DNA from: Enterococcus ureilyticus
Lineage (GTDB): Bacteria; Bacillota; Bacilli; Lactobacillales; Enterococcaceae
Reading direction: 5' to 3'
Length of the DNA: 64,000 nt
NCBI RefSeq assembly: GCF_001730315.1
Contig: NZ_MIKC01000012.1
Span: 231,591-295,590, forward strand
This document shows positions 56,090 to 64,000 of this stretch, piece after piece. The translations under genes and the position numbers were made by a program. Below the pieces are notes generated by a model. That model was not told where the DNA came from, made no database searches, and saw nothing but the letters and a program-made list of their open reading frames with translations. How positions within the stretch are numbered: position 1 is the first letter of the stretch; each line of letters starts with the position of its first letter.

Positions 56090-56530
56090 GTGGATAAAAA
56101 AAGTAGAAGATTAGAAGAACAGCTGTGTTTTTCTTTACAAACAGCCTCAAAACAATTCAATAGAATGTATGCAAAGGCGTTGAAGCCATTTCATTTAACC
56201 TATCCCCAATATTTAGTATTGCTCGTTTTGTGGGAATACTCAGATCAAAGAATCTCGGATATTGGTGAAAAACTAGCGCTTGATACAGGAACATTGACGC
56301 CCATGCTGAAAAGAATGGAAAAAAATGGGTACATTCATCGCGATCGATTGCCAAAAGATGAGCGAATCGTGATCATTTCGCTTTCAGAAAAAGCGAGTCT
56401 ATTAGAAATGGAGATTTATGATCAAGTAGAAGGGTGTTTAAATCAACTTGATTTTGATGAAAAAGATTATTTTTTATTGATTGAACAAATCAACTCTCTA
56501 AGTAAACAAATTGGTGAAATCAATCATTAG
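56090..56530 (+). CDS. ohrR: Organic-hydroperoxide sensor OhrR (MarR family)
   Basis: A 146-residue MarR repressor. The redox cysteine is Cys13 in EEQLCFSLQ, the position of the sensing Cys in one-Cys OhrR. The winged helix runs about 50-95 (ISDIGEKLALDTGTLTPMLKRME), and PKDERIV is the MarR wing. The start is GTG at 56090 behind AGAGGGA. It lies just upstream of ohr, whose promoter holds a perfect OhrR operator. Confidence 0.93.
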   Translation: MDKKSRRLEEQLCFSLQTASKQFNRMYAKALKPFHLTYPQYLVLLVLWEYSDQRISDIGEKLALDTGTLTPMLKRMEKNGYIHRDRLPKDERIVIISLSEKASLLEMEIYDQVEGCLNQLDFDEKDYFLLIEQINSLSKQIGEINH

Positions 56531-56546
56531 TATATGAACCAAAAGG

Positions 56547-56592
56547 CTTCAAAAAGAGTGGATTGTTCCAATGCCAACTTTTTGAAGTTTTT
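56547..56592 (+). terminator. Terminator after ohrR
   Basis: CTTCAAAAAG-AGT pairs with ACT-TTTTGAAG across a 17-base loop, followed by TTTTT, separating ohrR from the ohr promoter. Confidence 0.75.
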
Positions 56593-56621
56593 AGTAACTG
56601 TAATTTTTTTGAAGCAAACTA

Positions 56622-56660
56622 TTGTACATCGTTATAAATGTTGTGTACAATTTAATTGTA
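56622..56660 (+). promoter_or_regulatory. ohr promoter with OhrR operator
   Basis: TTGTAC at 56622-56627 and TACAAT at 56646-56651 with an 18-base spacer form the promoter. The palindrome TACAATTTAATTGTA at 56646-56660 matches the known OhrR operator and covers the -10, so bound OhrR would block polymerase. Confidence 0.88.
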
Positions 56661-56698
56661 CGATGCGGTTATGATAATAGGAATTGGAGGAAAAAATC

Positions 56699-57103
56699 AT
56701 GAAAAAAATCTATTCAACAACAATCATCAATACAGGCGGAAGAGAAGGGGAAGTTTTCTCACCAGACAAATCTTTTAGTTATCAAGTGACATCTCCTGGT
56801 CCACACCAAGAAAATAAAACAAATCCGGAACAATTATTTGCAGCAGCTTACAGTTCTTGCTTCAATAGTGCATTGGAACTTGTAATGGCACAAAAACAGA
56901 TCACCTCTAAAAGTACTGTGAAGGCGACTGTCTCACTATTTAGTGATGAACAATCTGGGTTTCAAGTTGGCGTCGTGTTATCAGTAAAAATCGATGATGT
57001 TGATCGTGAAACAGCTGAAGAATTAGTCAAAGCGGCTCATGAAGTGTGTCCCTATTCAAAAGCAACTAGAGGTAATATTTCTGTTGAGTTAGAAGTAGAA
57101 TAA
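56699..57103 (+). CDS. ohr: Organic hydroperoxide resistance peroxidase Ohr
   Basis: A 134-residue thiol peroxidase that reduces organic hydroperoxides. Both catalytic cysteines are present (AAYSSCFNSALEL and HEVCPYSKATRGN), with the expected early Arg and Glu (TGGREGEV). ATG at 56699 follows TTGGAGG. Regulated by OhrR through the operator at 56646. Confidence 0.96.
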   Translation: MKKIYSTTIINTGGREGEVFSPDKSFSYQVTSPGPHQENKTNPEQLFAAAYSSCFNSALELVMAQKQITSKSTVKATVSLFSDEQSGFQVGVVLSVKIDDVDRETAEELVKAAHEVCPYSKATRGNISVELEVE

Positions 57104-57149
57104 CTGTAAGGGCTGCTTTTTGACCACTCTTAAGTCGAATTTTAGGAGA

Positions 57150-57320
57150 GGTTGGGACAGGAGTGTTTAATCCCGAGAAATAAGCTGAAATTCACGGAAA
57201 TTGCTCTTCAAATTTTTGTGAATTTCAGCTTATTTCCGAAACCTTCAAATCTTAGTGCTTTAGCACTTAGAATTTGATGTGATCGAAGCGAAGTGTAGAG
57301 ATTGCTTCTGCTCCCACCGT
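57150..57320. repeat. Palindromic intergenic repeat element
   Basis: A 170-base element with no ORF. Its core is a perfect 19-base stem, GAAATAAGCTGAAATTCAC (57177-57195) with its complement (57218-57236), around a 22-base loop. The outer ends GGTTGGGACAG and CTGCTCCCACC also pair, and a TTAGTGC/GCACTTAG hairpin lies between. It resembles dispersed repeats I recall from enterococcal genomes. A decayed relative is at 22480-22610. Confidence 0.75.
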
Positions 57321-57335
57321 TTATACGGATTACTT

Positions 57336-57380
57336 GGGGCTGAGATATAACTCGAAAAGTTATATCTCAGCCCCCTTTTT
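57336..57380. terminator. Bidirectional terminator after the repeat element
   Basis: GGGGCTGAGATATAACT pairs perfectly with AGTTATATCTCAGCCCC, followed by C and TTTTT. It serves ohr on one strand and the DUF2238 gene (ending 57385) on the other. Confidence 0.88.
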
Positions 57381-57384
57381 CACT

Positions 57385-58062
57385 TTATTTCTTCACTTTT
57401 CTGAAAGCATAAGCTTTAAAATACTCTGGCTTGTGACGTTGTGTAAAGCTATAAACGGTTAAAATCAATGCCCCAATCGTATTTGTGAATAAATCACCCA
57501 TCGTATCCATCAACGCTTCTCGTCCGATGTAAGGTTGACCAGCTTCTGTCATATAACGTTGTAAATTCATATTTCCAAGTGAATCACAAAGAAACTCCCA
57601 AAACTCCCAAAAAACACCAGCTAGACCAGCAAAAGCAAAGCCCATAATAATAAATAACCAAGGACTGACTTTAGTAAAATCGGCATCACGAAGGCAATAA
57701 CCAATGATAGCATACCCCACAGCTACTAGTAGAATCGGACTGACGGCGTGCAATATTTTATCCCAAAAGGGGACAATAATAATCAAACGTAAACCAGTCC
57801 CAAGAAAAACTGCGATCCAAATGAAAAACCAATAATAAAGACGGACCATTTTTGGGAAAACCAGTCCAGTAAATTTTGTAAACACAAAGGGTAAGAAAAT
57901 TACCGCAATTCCGGCAATCATTTCAACAGTCAATAGCACATATTGTTCTGTTGGTTGCACTATAAAAGTTTTGACGATGTTGACGAGTAATGTAATAAAA
58001 CCAAATGCTAATAAAAAATAAAAAGCACTTTTTTCTTGTTTATCCTCAAAGTCTAATTTCAT
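57385..58062 (-). CDS. DUF2238-like integral membrane protein
   Basis: A 225-residue protein with six or seven membrane helices. WDKILHAVSP, GVFWEFWEF and ALMDTMGDLFTNTIGAL match the DUF2238 (YjdF-like) family. Buried acidic and His residues suggest a metal or proton role, but the function is unknown. It starts 42 bases after the deoxyribosyltransferase gene on the same strand. Confidence 0.75.
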   Translation of the reverse strand: MKLDFEDKQEKSAFYFLLAFGFITLLVNIVKTFIVQPTEQYVLLTVEMIAGIAVIFLPFVFTKFTGLVFPKMVRLYYWFFIWIAVFLGTGLRLIIIVPFWDKILHAVSPILLVAVGYAIIGYCLRDADFTKVSPWLFIIMGFAFAGLAGVFWEFWEFLCDSLGNMNLQRYMTEAGQPYIGREALMDTMGDLFTNTIGALILTVYSFTQRHKPEYFKAYAFRKVKK

Positions 58063-58104
58063 ATAAAAGCCTCCGCTATTTGTATTTTAAATCAAGTCGT
58101 TCAA

Positions 58105-58584
58105 TTATTTGGCTAATTGTTTTTTTATTAAGTCTAAGAAATCTTGCTCATTAGTTACAACGGAACCATTTAATTTTATTAAGCCGACTGTATATAAATT
58201 AAGATAATGAAATTGATTTTCAGCTATATCCCCTAAAGCTTGCAGTTTTTTTTGATTGTCAGCACCTTGTTGGCGAGTATCTGTATATAGACCAATCATT
58301 GGAATGTTTTTGGCATACGCAACACCAATTTCAGAAGCAACGCCTGCATCGATCGTAAGCCCATCTAAAACGGCTATCAGTAGGTCACTTTCTAGTACTT
58401 TTTCAGTATCGGCTAGTGCAATCATCTTACTATCAGCATAAGCTGTCTTATCATTGATCGCACCATTTTCTTGTGGTAAGTAGACCTCAATTGAATCAGC
58501 TAAGTCACGAATTTTTTTAACCAAGTATTCGTTATAAAGTAAGTCTGCTTTTGCAAACATCGGTCCAGCAAAATAGATTTTCAT
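58105..58584 (-). CDS. Nucleoside 2-deoxyribosyltransferase
   Basis: A 159-residue enzyme that moves deoxyribose between nucleobases in salvage. The N-terminal KIYFAGPMFAKADL and the active-site blocks DLLIAVLDG and DAGVASEIGVAYA with the catalytic Glu are intact. ATG at 58584 follows TGGAGG. Probably one transcript with the DUF2238 gene. Confidence 0.92.
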   Translation of the reverse strand: MKIYFAGPMFAKADLLYNEYLVKKIRDLADSIEVYLPQENGAINDKTAYADSKMIALADTEKVLESDLLIAVLDGLTIDAGVASEIGVAYAKNIPMIGLYTDTRQQGADNQKKLQALGDIAENQFHYLNLYTVGLIKLNGSVVTNEQDFLDLIKKQLAK

Positions 58585-58637
58585 GTGCAATTTCCTCCAG
58601 CAAAATTTTTTTCACATTATTGAGTTAATGAGACCAA

Positions 58638-59858
58638 TCAAAAATAATCACTAAAGTAAGCTTCTTGATCGGGTAAAATCCGTTCCAAAGAATTCAAGGT
58701 TTCTTTATCTGTCGCTAGGCGCTCGATACGATGCAAGTAAGAAGGTCTCCGATAATTCATCAATAAACAAGTCAAAGTTTGGATATCGATATGCACAGCT
58801 TGTCCTAGTGGTTCGTCTGTTATAGAAACCTGATCATCTTCATCCCATAATAAACTAAAGACACCGTTATTCCATTCCGCAATGGGATCATTCACTACAA
58901 AATGAAAAGGTTTTGCCGTACTGCTATAAGGGTAAGCCAATAACATTTCCTTTACATCAACGATCCTAGCCATGTAGTAGGGTTCAATCGTTTCTTTGAT
59001 TTGACTGTCTTCTAATAAAAAGGCTAATGGTTCATTTTTGTAAATATCGCCTTCAACCCAATCGATCATTGAAAAATGAGCTGCAATGAAATTCCATAAA
59101 CCTTTGCGTGCTTCCTGATTGATGGCAAACATTTCTTTGATGTGAAAAACATCTTCAGCGACCCAGTAAAAAAGGACGCCTAAGGGTTCTTGGTTTGCAC
59201 CATAATAGACGGCGGCAGTTCGTTCATCTTCATTTTCAAAGCGCCAGTATTCTTCCCAGTTAAATTCGCTACGAATCAAGGCACCATGATTTTGCCGGGC
59301 AAATTTTGCATAGACAGTAAAGACATCTTCATGACTGACACTTACACGTTCTACCATCCCTGGCATGTTAACTTGTCTTGGTAACTGCGTATCACGAATT
59401 CTGAAAGACAACTTATCAGACATGATTTCCCAGCCTTTTCGACGATAATAAGGAATATTATAAGGATACAAATAAGAAATCCATTGTTTATCTTCTCGCA
59501 TATTTTTCAGTGCGAGATGAATCAAATCCTGCATCAAGCCATGATTGGCATATTCTGGATAAGTTCCAACACCGGTAATTCCGCCCATTTTGAAAAGTGA
59601 ACCGTGAATATTGACCTCACAAGGATAAATTGCTATTTGAGAAATGAGTTGATTATCATAAAACCAACCAAAAACTTTTGACTGTTCTAAAATCGGCTGT
59701 TTTGATTTGATCAGTTCCTTTTTACTTTCATAGCCACTTTCTTCTAAATCAGCTTCAGTAAATTGAAAGACATAGCTTAACAATTCATTGAATTGATCAA
59801 CATATTTTTCGTCGACAACTTTCAATTCTAAATTATCTTTGAACTCTTTTTGGTCCAT
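58638..59858 (-). CDS. Eis-like GNAT acetyltransferase
   Basis: A 406-residue protein with two GNAT-type halves and an SCP2-like C-terminus, like mycobacterial Eis and E. faecalis EF1021. The acetyl-CoA block is GGITGVGTYPEYANHGLMQDL, and the chain ends in Phe, whose carboxylate is catalytic in Eis. Eis of mycobacteria acetylates aminoglycosides; for the enterococcal relatives the natural substrate is unclear. TTGGAGA precedes ATG. It is divergent from lepA. Confidence 0.88.
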   Translation of the reverse strand: MDQKEFKDNLELKVVDEKYVDQFNELLSYVFQFTEADLEESGYESKKELIKSKQPILEQSKVFGWFYDNQLISQIAIYPCEVNIHGSLFKMGGITGVGTYPEYANHGLMQDLIHLALKNMREDKQWISYLYPYNIPYYRRKGWEIMSDKLSFRIRDTQLPRQVNMPGMVERVSVSHEDVFTVYAKFARQNHGALIRSEFNWEEYWRFENEDERTAAVYYGANQEPLGVLFYWVAEDVFHIKEMFAINQEARKGLWNFIAAHFSMIDWVEGDIYKNEPLAFLLEDSQIKETIEPYYMARIVDVKEMLLAYPYSSTAKPFHFVVNDPIAEWNNGVFSLLWDEDDQVSITDEPLGQAVHIDIQTLTCLLMNYRRPSYLHRIERLATDKETLNSLERILPDQEAYFSDYF

Positions 59859-60066
59859 TTTTCCATCTCCAATTAGTTTTTCTAAGACTAGTATATCAAA
59901 AAAAGTCGAATAAATAGAGTATTACTTACTAAAAAATGGTAAAGAGCGATTAAATGTTTGTCTATTATGGATTCATTTGCTTTGTTGTAAAATGATGAAA
60001 GAGATCATGAGATAATTAAAAGCCACATGGAAGCACAGGAAAGTTCTTTAATTCTAGTGGAAATCT

Positions 60067-60075
60067 TGCTATAAT
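60067..60075 (+). promoter_or_regulatory. Extended -10 promoter of lepA
   Basis: TTGC-TATAAT region, with TATAAT at 60070-60075 preceded by TG, about 100 bases before the lepA start. The -35 is weak. The rest of the 317-base divergent gap shows no other feature. Confidence 0.55.
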
Positions 60076-60175
60076 GGGTAGTGCTGATTGAAAATGATCT
60101 GAGCGATGAGCGAATAAATCATTGAATGAAATCACAAGCTCACACAGCTTTTCATAAAAGAAATGAGGACTATTA

Positions 60176-62011
60176 ATGAATATAAATGAAATGAAGCAAC
60201 GACAAGAGAAAATTCGTAATTTTTCCATTATTGCTCATATTGACCATGGAAAATCCACACTAGCTGATCGGATTTTACAAAAAACTGAAACTGTTTCGGA
60301 TCGTGAAATGCAGGACCAATTACTCGATGCGATGGATTTAGAAAGAGAACGTGGGATTACAATCAAATTGAATGCTGTTGAATTAACCTACACAGCAAAA
60401 GATGGGGAAGATTATATCTTTCATTTGATTGACACTCCTGGACATGTGGATTTTACGTATGAAGTATCAAGAAGTTTAGCAGCTTGTGAAGGTGCGATTT
60501 TAGTCGTTGATGCAGCGCAAGGTATCGAAGCGCAAACGTTGGCAAATGTTTATTTAGCCTTGGATAATGATTTGGAAATTATTCCAGTGATCAATAAAAT
60601 CGATTTACCTGCAGCAGATCCAGAGCGTGTCCGCACAGAAATCGAGGATGTAATCGGGATCGATGCCAGTGATGCAGTTTTAGCTAGTGCAAAAGCGGGA
60701 ATTGGGATTGAGGATATTTTAGAACAAATCGTTGATTTGGTTCCAGCGCCGACAGGTGACCTTGAAGCACCTTTGAAAGCGTTGATTTTTGATTCTGTTT
60801 ATGACAGCTATCGTGGGGTTATTTTGAATGTACGGATCATGGATGGCGTTGTCAAGCCTGGTGATAAGATCATGATGATGAATAATAACAAAACATTTGA
60901 AGTAACAGATGTAGGGATCTTTTCACCAAAACCAATCAGTCGTGATTTTTTAATGGTTGGTGACGTGGGTTATATTACTGCGGCTATCAAAACAGTTCGC
61001 GATACGCAAGTTGGGGATACGGTTACTTTAGCCAATAATCCTGCAAAAGAGGCATTAGCTGGTTATCGTAAAATGAATCCAATGGTTTATTGCGGATTGT
61101 ACCCAATCGACAATTCGCGTTATGTTGAATTGCGTGAAGCGTTAGAAAAGTTACAATTAAATGATGCTGCGTTGCAATTTGAAGCGGAGTCTTCTCAGGC
61201 CTTAGGCTTCGGGTATCGTTGCGGATTTTTAGGCTTGCTGCATATGGATGTTATTCAAGAACGGTTAGAACGAGAATTTAATCTTGATTTGATTACGACA
61301 GCGCCGTCCGTAATTTATCATGTGACTAAAACAGACGGGACGAAAATCGTAGTAGATAATCCAGCTGAATTTCCGGATCAAAGCAGTGTTGATTTTGTAG
61401 AAGAACCATACGTTAAAGCAACGATCATGGTGCCTAATGAATATGTAGGTGCTGTAATGGAAATCTCACAACGCAAACGTGGTGAATTTGTGACGATGGA
61501 TTATTTAGATGAATACCGCGTGAACGTTATTTACGATATGCCTTTATCAGAAATTGTATATGATTTCTTTGACCGTTTGAAATCTGGTACAAAAGGCTAT
61601 GCTTCATTAGACTATGAGATGATTGGTTACCGCAAGAGTAATCTGTCTAAGATGGATATTCTGTTGAATTCAGAGAAAGTCGATGCATTGAGTTTTATTG
61701 TGCATAAAGATTTTGCTTTTGAACGTGGCAAAGTAATCGTTGAGAAGTTGAAAAAATTAATTCCACGCCAGCAATTTGAAGTGCCAGTTCAAGCTGCAAT
61801 CGGTCAAAAAATCACTGCTCGCTCAACAATCAAAGCGTTGCGGAAAAATGTTTTGGCTAAATGTTATGGTGGAGATATTTCACGTAAACGTAAGTTGTTG
61901 GAAAAACAAAAAGATGGGAAAAAGCGTATGAAACAAGTTGGATCTGTGGAAGTTCCGCAAGAAGCGTTCATGGCAGTTTTGAAAATGGACGAGGACGAAC
62001 CGAAGAAATAA
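60176..62011 (+). CDS. lepA: Elongation factor 4 (LepA)
   Basis: A 611-residue translational GTPase that back-translocates or rescues ribosomes. G1 is [14 protein letters not shown]3 is DTPGHVDF, and G4 is [11 protein letters not shown] with the LepA-specific insertion. The LepA C-terminal domain is present ([33 protein letters not shown]). GAGG lies about nine bases before ATG. Confidence 0.98.
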   Translation: MNINEMKQRQEKIRNFSIIAHIDHGKSTLADRILQKTETVSDREMQDQLLDAMDLERERGITIKLNAVELTYTAKDGEDYIFHLIDTPGHVDFTYEVSRSLAACEGAILVVDAAQGIEAQTLANVYLALDNDLEIIPVINKIDLPAADPERVRTEIEDVIGIDASDAVLASAKAGIGIEDILEQIVDLVPAPTGDLEAPLKALIFDSVYDSYRGVILNVRIMDGVVKPGDKIMMMNNNKTFEVTDVGIFSPKPISRDFLMVGDVGYITAAIKTVRDTQVGDTVTLANNPAKEALAGYRKMNPMVYCGLYPIDNSRYVELREALEKLQLNDAALQFEAESSQALGFGYRCGFLGLLHMDVIQERLEREFNLDLITTAPSVIYHVTKTDGTKIVVDNPAEFPDQSSVDFVEEPYVKATIMVPNEYVGAVMEISQRKRGEFVTMDYLDEYRVNVIYDMPLSEIVYDFFDRLKSGTKGYASLDYEMIGYRKSNLSKMDILLNSEKVDALSFIVHKDFAFERGKVIVEKLKKLIPRQQFEVPVQAAIGQKITARSTIKALRKNVLAKCYGGDISRKRKLLEKQKDGKKRMKQVGSVEVPQEAFMAVLKMDEDEPKK

Positions 62012-62033
62012 AGATAATAATTCCGATAAAATT

Positions 62034-62081
62034 AAATAAAACGATCGAAAATAGTTGTTGTGATTTTCGGTCGTTTTATTT
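62034..62081. terminator. Terminator after lepA
   Basis: AAATAAAACGATCGAAAAT pairs with ATTTTCGGTCGTTTTATTT with one G-T, followed by T-rich sequence. The A/T-rich arms make it bidirectional for the convergent HAD gene. Confidence 0.9.
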
Positions 62082-62110
62082 GTCTTTGATTACTTGATTA
62101 AAGTCTCTGG

Positions 62111-62713
62111 TTATTGATTTAAAGCGTTAAGAGTAGCGGTTAATTGCTGGAAATCATTTTTAAAAACGTACCCATTCATACCAGTATTTGAAGCACTCTC
62201 AATATTGGCAGGCATGTCATCAATAAAAAAACATTCTGATGGATTCAAGTTGAAATGGGAATAAAATGCTTGATATATTTCATTTTCCGGTTTAAGCATT
62301 TTCCAGTCTGACGATAAGAACACTCCATCGAATTGATTAAAATTTGGAATTTTAGTTTTAAAATAATGAAAATCTGAAGACGCATTGGATAAAATATATA
62401 GGTTGAAATCATCTTCTTTTAGAGCGTGTATGATAGACTCCATTTCGTTAATAGGATGAATCTCTTTATACCAATTATCTAAAAGATCAAATGCTACATT
62501 TTTTAGATGGGCAGGTACACGATGAGAAACGTTAACCTTGAATGCTTCTTTTCTTATAGTACCTCTATCAAATTTAAGCCAGTCAACAGAATGAAATAGC
62601 TCATTGAACAATATTTCTTGATCATTTTCATCCGCTAGGTTTTTTTTAAGCATGTCCTTAGGCTTGTATGAAATCAAAACATTTCCCATATCAAAAACAA
62701 TATTTTTAATCAT
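62111..62713 (-). CDS. HAD-IA family hydrolase
   Basis: A 200-residue haloacid-dehalogenase phosphatase. Motif I is FDMGNVLISY (nucleophile Asp8), motif II ILSNAS, motif III KPENEIY, and motif IV FIDDMPANIESA. A small helical cap follows motif I. Substrate unknown. GGAGAG lies upstream of ATG. Confidence 0.88.
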   Translation of the reverse strand: MIKNIVFDMGNVLISYKPKDMLKKNLADENDQEILFNELFHSVDWLKFDRGTIRKEAFKVNVSHRVPAHLKNVAFDLLDNWYKEIHPINEMESIIHALKEDDFNLYILSNASSDFHYFKTKIPNFNQFDGVFLSSDWKMLKPENEIYQAFYSHFNLNPSECFFIDDMPANIESASNTGMNGYVFKNDFQQLTATLNALNQ

Positions 62714-62950
62714 CTGAAACTCTCCTTCGTTAAATAAAGTTACTGTTTAAAATAACTGATTTTTATCGTTCTGAATTGGTTACTTCATTTAATCTTAATA
62801 TAGTGAGTCGGTGAAATAAAGAATATTTAAAAAATTTAAGAAAATTTATGTAATGATCTCTACTCGGGTTTAAATTCCAAGGATAGCTATAGATGAGCGA
62901 TTTAAATTCTCCCTATAGTTTTAAATTGGAGTCGTGAAACAATAGAACAA

Positions 62951-63151
62951 GTGCTTAGTATGCTGACGTGGGAATATGTCAACAGATTAAACATTATTTC
63001 TATGCAAGATAAAATTCTTTGCGATATTGACAAAAGAAAGTTAACGTTAGATGGAGATGAGTACCATATTGAAATTGATGACACACAAGACCATAGAGCT
63101 TTCTTATTGACAACGATTGCGTTAGATCGTATTTATTACACAAAAAAATAG
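62951..63151 (+). CDS. Possible small protein upstream of the cold-shock gene
   Basis: A 66-codon frame (MLSMLTWEYVNRLNIISMQ...) that stays open about 18 codons upstream without a good start or ribosome site. The acidic C-terminal half (LDGDEYHIEIDD) looks protein-like, and a clean terminator follows at 63241. It could be real, using a GTG start, or a degraded gene. Family not recognised. Confidence 0.35.
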   Translation: MLSMLTWEYVNRLNIISMQDKILCDIDKRKLTLDGDEYHIEIDDTQDHRAFLLTTIALDRIYYTKK

Positions 63152-63240
63152 ATTTTTGAAAAATATGTTTGCATGTATAGCTGTTATATAGTAGACTTAA
63201 CAAGTCTGAAAAATCAATACCTTAACAAATAACTATCCTT

Positions 63241-63268
63241 ATCCCATTTCAAATGAAATGGGATTTTC
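63241..63268 (+). terminator. Terminator before the cold-shock gene
   Basis: ATCCCATTTC pairs perfectly with GAAATGGGAT across AAAT, followed by TTTC. It implies a transcript from the 62900-63240 region. Confidence 0.75.
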
Positions 63269-63478
63269 TATTGAGTGACGGATAAAAATGAGTATTTTCT
63301 CATAATTAAAGAATTATGTAGACTTTCAGCCAGTAAGGTCATATAATAGGAAATGTAGTATAATTGTAATTTAAATTAATAGGTCATTTCATTCGTAAGG
63401 GTGTTTTAATTCCTCTTTTTTTATCACAAAGGTATTGCAAAAATTAATCGTGCTAAAAGCACTAGGAGGAACACATTT

Positions 63479-63679
63479 ATGAATACAGGTACAGTGAAAT
63501 GGTTTAACGCAGACAAAGGTTTTGGTTTTATTACTCAAGATAACGGAACAGATTTATTCGCTCATTTTTCAGCAATCCAAGGTGACGGATTTAAATCTTT
63601 AGACGAAGGCCAAAGCGTATCATTTGATATTGAAGAAGGTCAACGTGGACCACAAGCAGTAAACATTGTAAAAAACTAA
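63479..63679 (+). CDS. cspA: Cold-shock protein (CspA family)
   Basis: A 66-residue single cold-shock domain RNA chaperone. RNP1 (KGFGFI) and RNP2 (DLFAHF) are complete. TAGGAGG precedes ATG. TATAAT at 63342-63347 suggests a leader of about 125 bases, typical of cold-inducible csp mRNAs. Confidence 0.97.
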   Translation: MNTGTVKWFNADKGFGFITQDNGTDLFAHFSAIQGDGFKSLDEGQSVSFDIEEGQRGPQAVNIVKN

Positions 63680-63690
63680 TTTAAAATTTC

Positions 63691-63727
63691 AGAACGATTC
63701 AATTTAAATTGAATCGTTCTTTTTTTG
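63691..63727 (+). terminator. Terminator after the cold-shock gene
   Basis: AGAACGATTCAATTT pairs perfectly with AAATTGAATCGTTCT, followed by TTTTTTT. Confidence 0.92.
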
Positions 63728-63825
63728 CTTTTGAATAATTTTGTCTTCGAGTCTTATTGCTTGAACTTTCATTTATTTGAAGTTATTATGAATTCATACC
63801 AACAACAACCCTTTTTATTTTTTCA

Positions 63826-63845
63826 TTTTACTCTTTAGAGTAAAA
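63826..63845 (+). terminator. Small hairpin, possible terminator
   Basis: TTTTACTC pairs with GAGTAAAA across TTTA. No gene lies between it and the csp terminator. Confidence 0.4.
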
Positions 63846-63853
63846 CTCCTTTT

Positions 63854-63880
63854 CCCGTCTTATTTTTAAGATGGGATTTT
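63854..63880 (+). terminator. Terminator-like hairpin
   Basis: CCCGTCTT pairs with AAGATGGG (one G-T) followed by ATTTTGG. No ORF precedes it. Confidence 0.5.
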
Positions 63881-63941
63881 GGCTCTTTGTCAACTAATGT
63901 TGGTGAAGAAAATCTAAAGAATTAAATCGATTAATATGATT

Positions 63942-63967
63942 CCTAGAGGAAATTTCCTCTAGGTTTT
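63942..63967 (+). terminator. Perfect palindromic terminator near the window end
   Basis: CCTAGAGGAAA is followed at once by its complement TTTCCTCTAGG and then TTTTTC. The stretch from 63728 to 64000 holds three hairpins and no recognisable gene. Confidence 0.6.
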
Positions 63968-64000
63968 TCTATTTTCTTGAAAAAGAATAGTGCCAAAACA

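Noticed and set aside
1..64000. Prophage, integrated plasmid, tRNA or rRNA genes
   Set aside because: No integrase, structural, transposase, tRNA cloverleaf or rRNA sequence was recognised. Gene content is chromosomal throughout.

Overview
The window looks like chromosome of a low-GC Gram-positive coccus, most likely an Enterococcus close to the E. faecalis group. The support is from recalled family resemblance, not a search: an Lsa-type ABC-F protein, a CopB copper ATPase very like that of E. hirae, an Eis-like acetyltransferase like E. faecalis EF1021, the polA-mutM-coaE-nrdR-dnaB-dnaI order, strong AGGAGG ribosome sites, several TTG/GTG starts, and CtsR, OhrR and Fur-type operators. No tRNA, rRNA, CRISPR array, prophage or complete insertion sequence was seen.

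Layout. 1-5250: tail of an unknown gene, a GH3 glycosidase, a zinc-ribbon membrane protein, then a minus-strand block (RpiR regulator, Cof phosphatase, VOC protein, unknown). 5350-8850: Lsa antibiotic-protection gene behind a long leader, then a TetR regulator overlapping an alpha/beta hydrolase. 9030-13850: a J-domain-like membrane protein and a DUF969-DUF979-pcp operon (5-oxoproline metabolism). 13950-18300: a perfect Fur-box palindrome followed by a five-gene operon (unknown protein, ECF S, T and fused A-A components, IsdG-type haem monooxygenase), best read as iron-regulated haem import and degradation. 18370-26220: a mannoside cluster (GH38, PTS EIIC, RpiR regulator, GH125, GH1). 26500-35910: methyltransferase, UspA, M23 cell-wall hydrolase, XRE regulator, an orphan protein, CopB, an Mga-like regulator and an aldo/keto reductase. 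36240-44060: small membrane protein, then DNA replication and repair genes. 44220-49450: lipoprotein, then an M-box (Mg2+) riboswitch, three 79-bp tandem repeats, an MgtC-like gene, a GNAT gene, a broken small gene and intact MgtA. 49630-52890: LytTR/GHKL two-component system, an intramembrane protease and a DUF3887 lipoprotein. 53020-57100: CtsR-controlled clpB and the ohrR/ohr pair. 57150-62710: repeat element, DUF2238 protein, nucleoside deoxyribosyltransferase, Eis-like GNAT, lepA, HAD hydrolase. 62950-64000: small ORF, cold-shock gene, and a run of hairpins.

The most interesting signals are: (i) the Fur-box ECF/IsdG operon with an unrecognised first gene; (ii) a structured, RBS-proximal leader element present twice (before pcp and before clpB) whose stems show compensatory changes; (iii) 14-bp direct repeats at 21-bp spacing placed where a LytTR regulator should bind, in front of a protease-lipoprotein pair; (iv) 79-bp tandem repeats, each carrying the same tiny ORF, between the Mg2+ riboswitch terminator and mgtC; and (v) start-proximal frame breaks in the genes between that riboswitch and mgtA.
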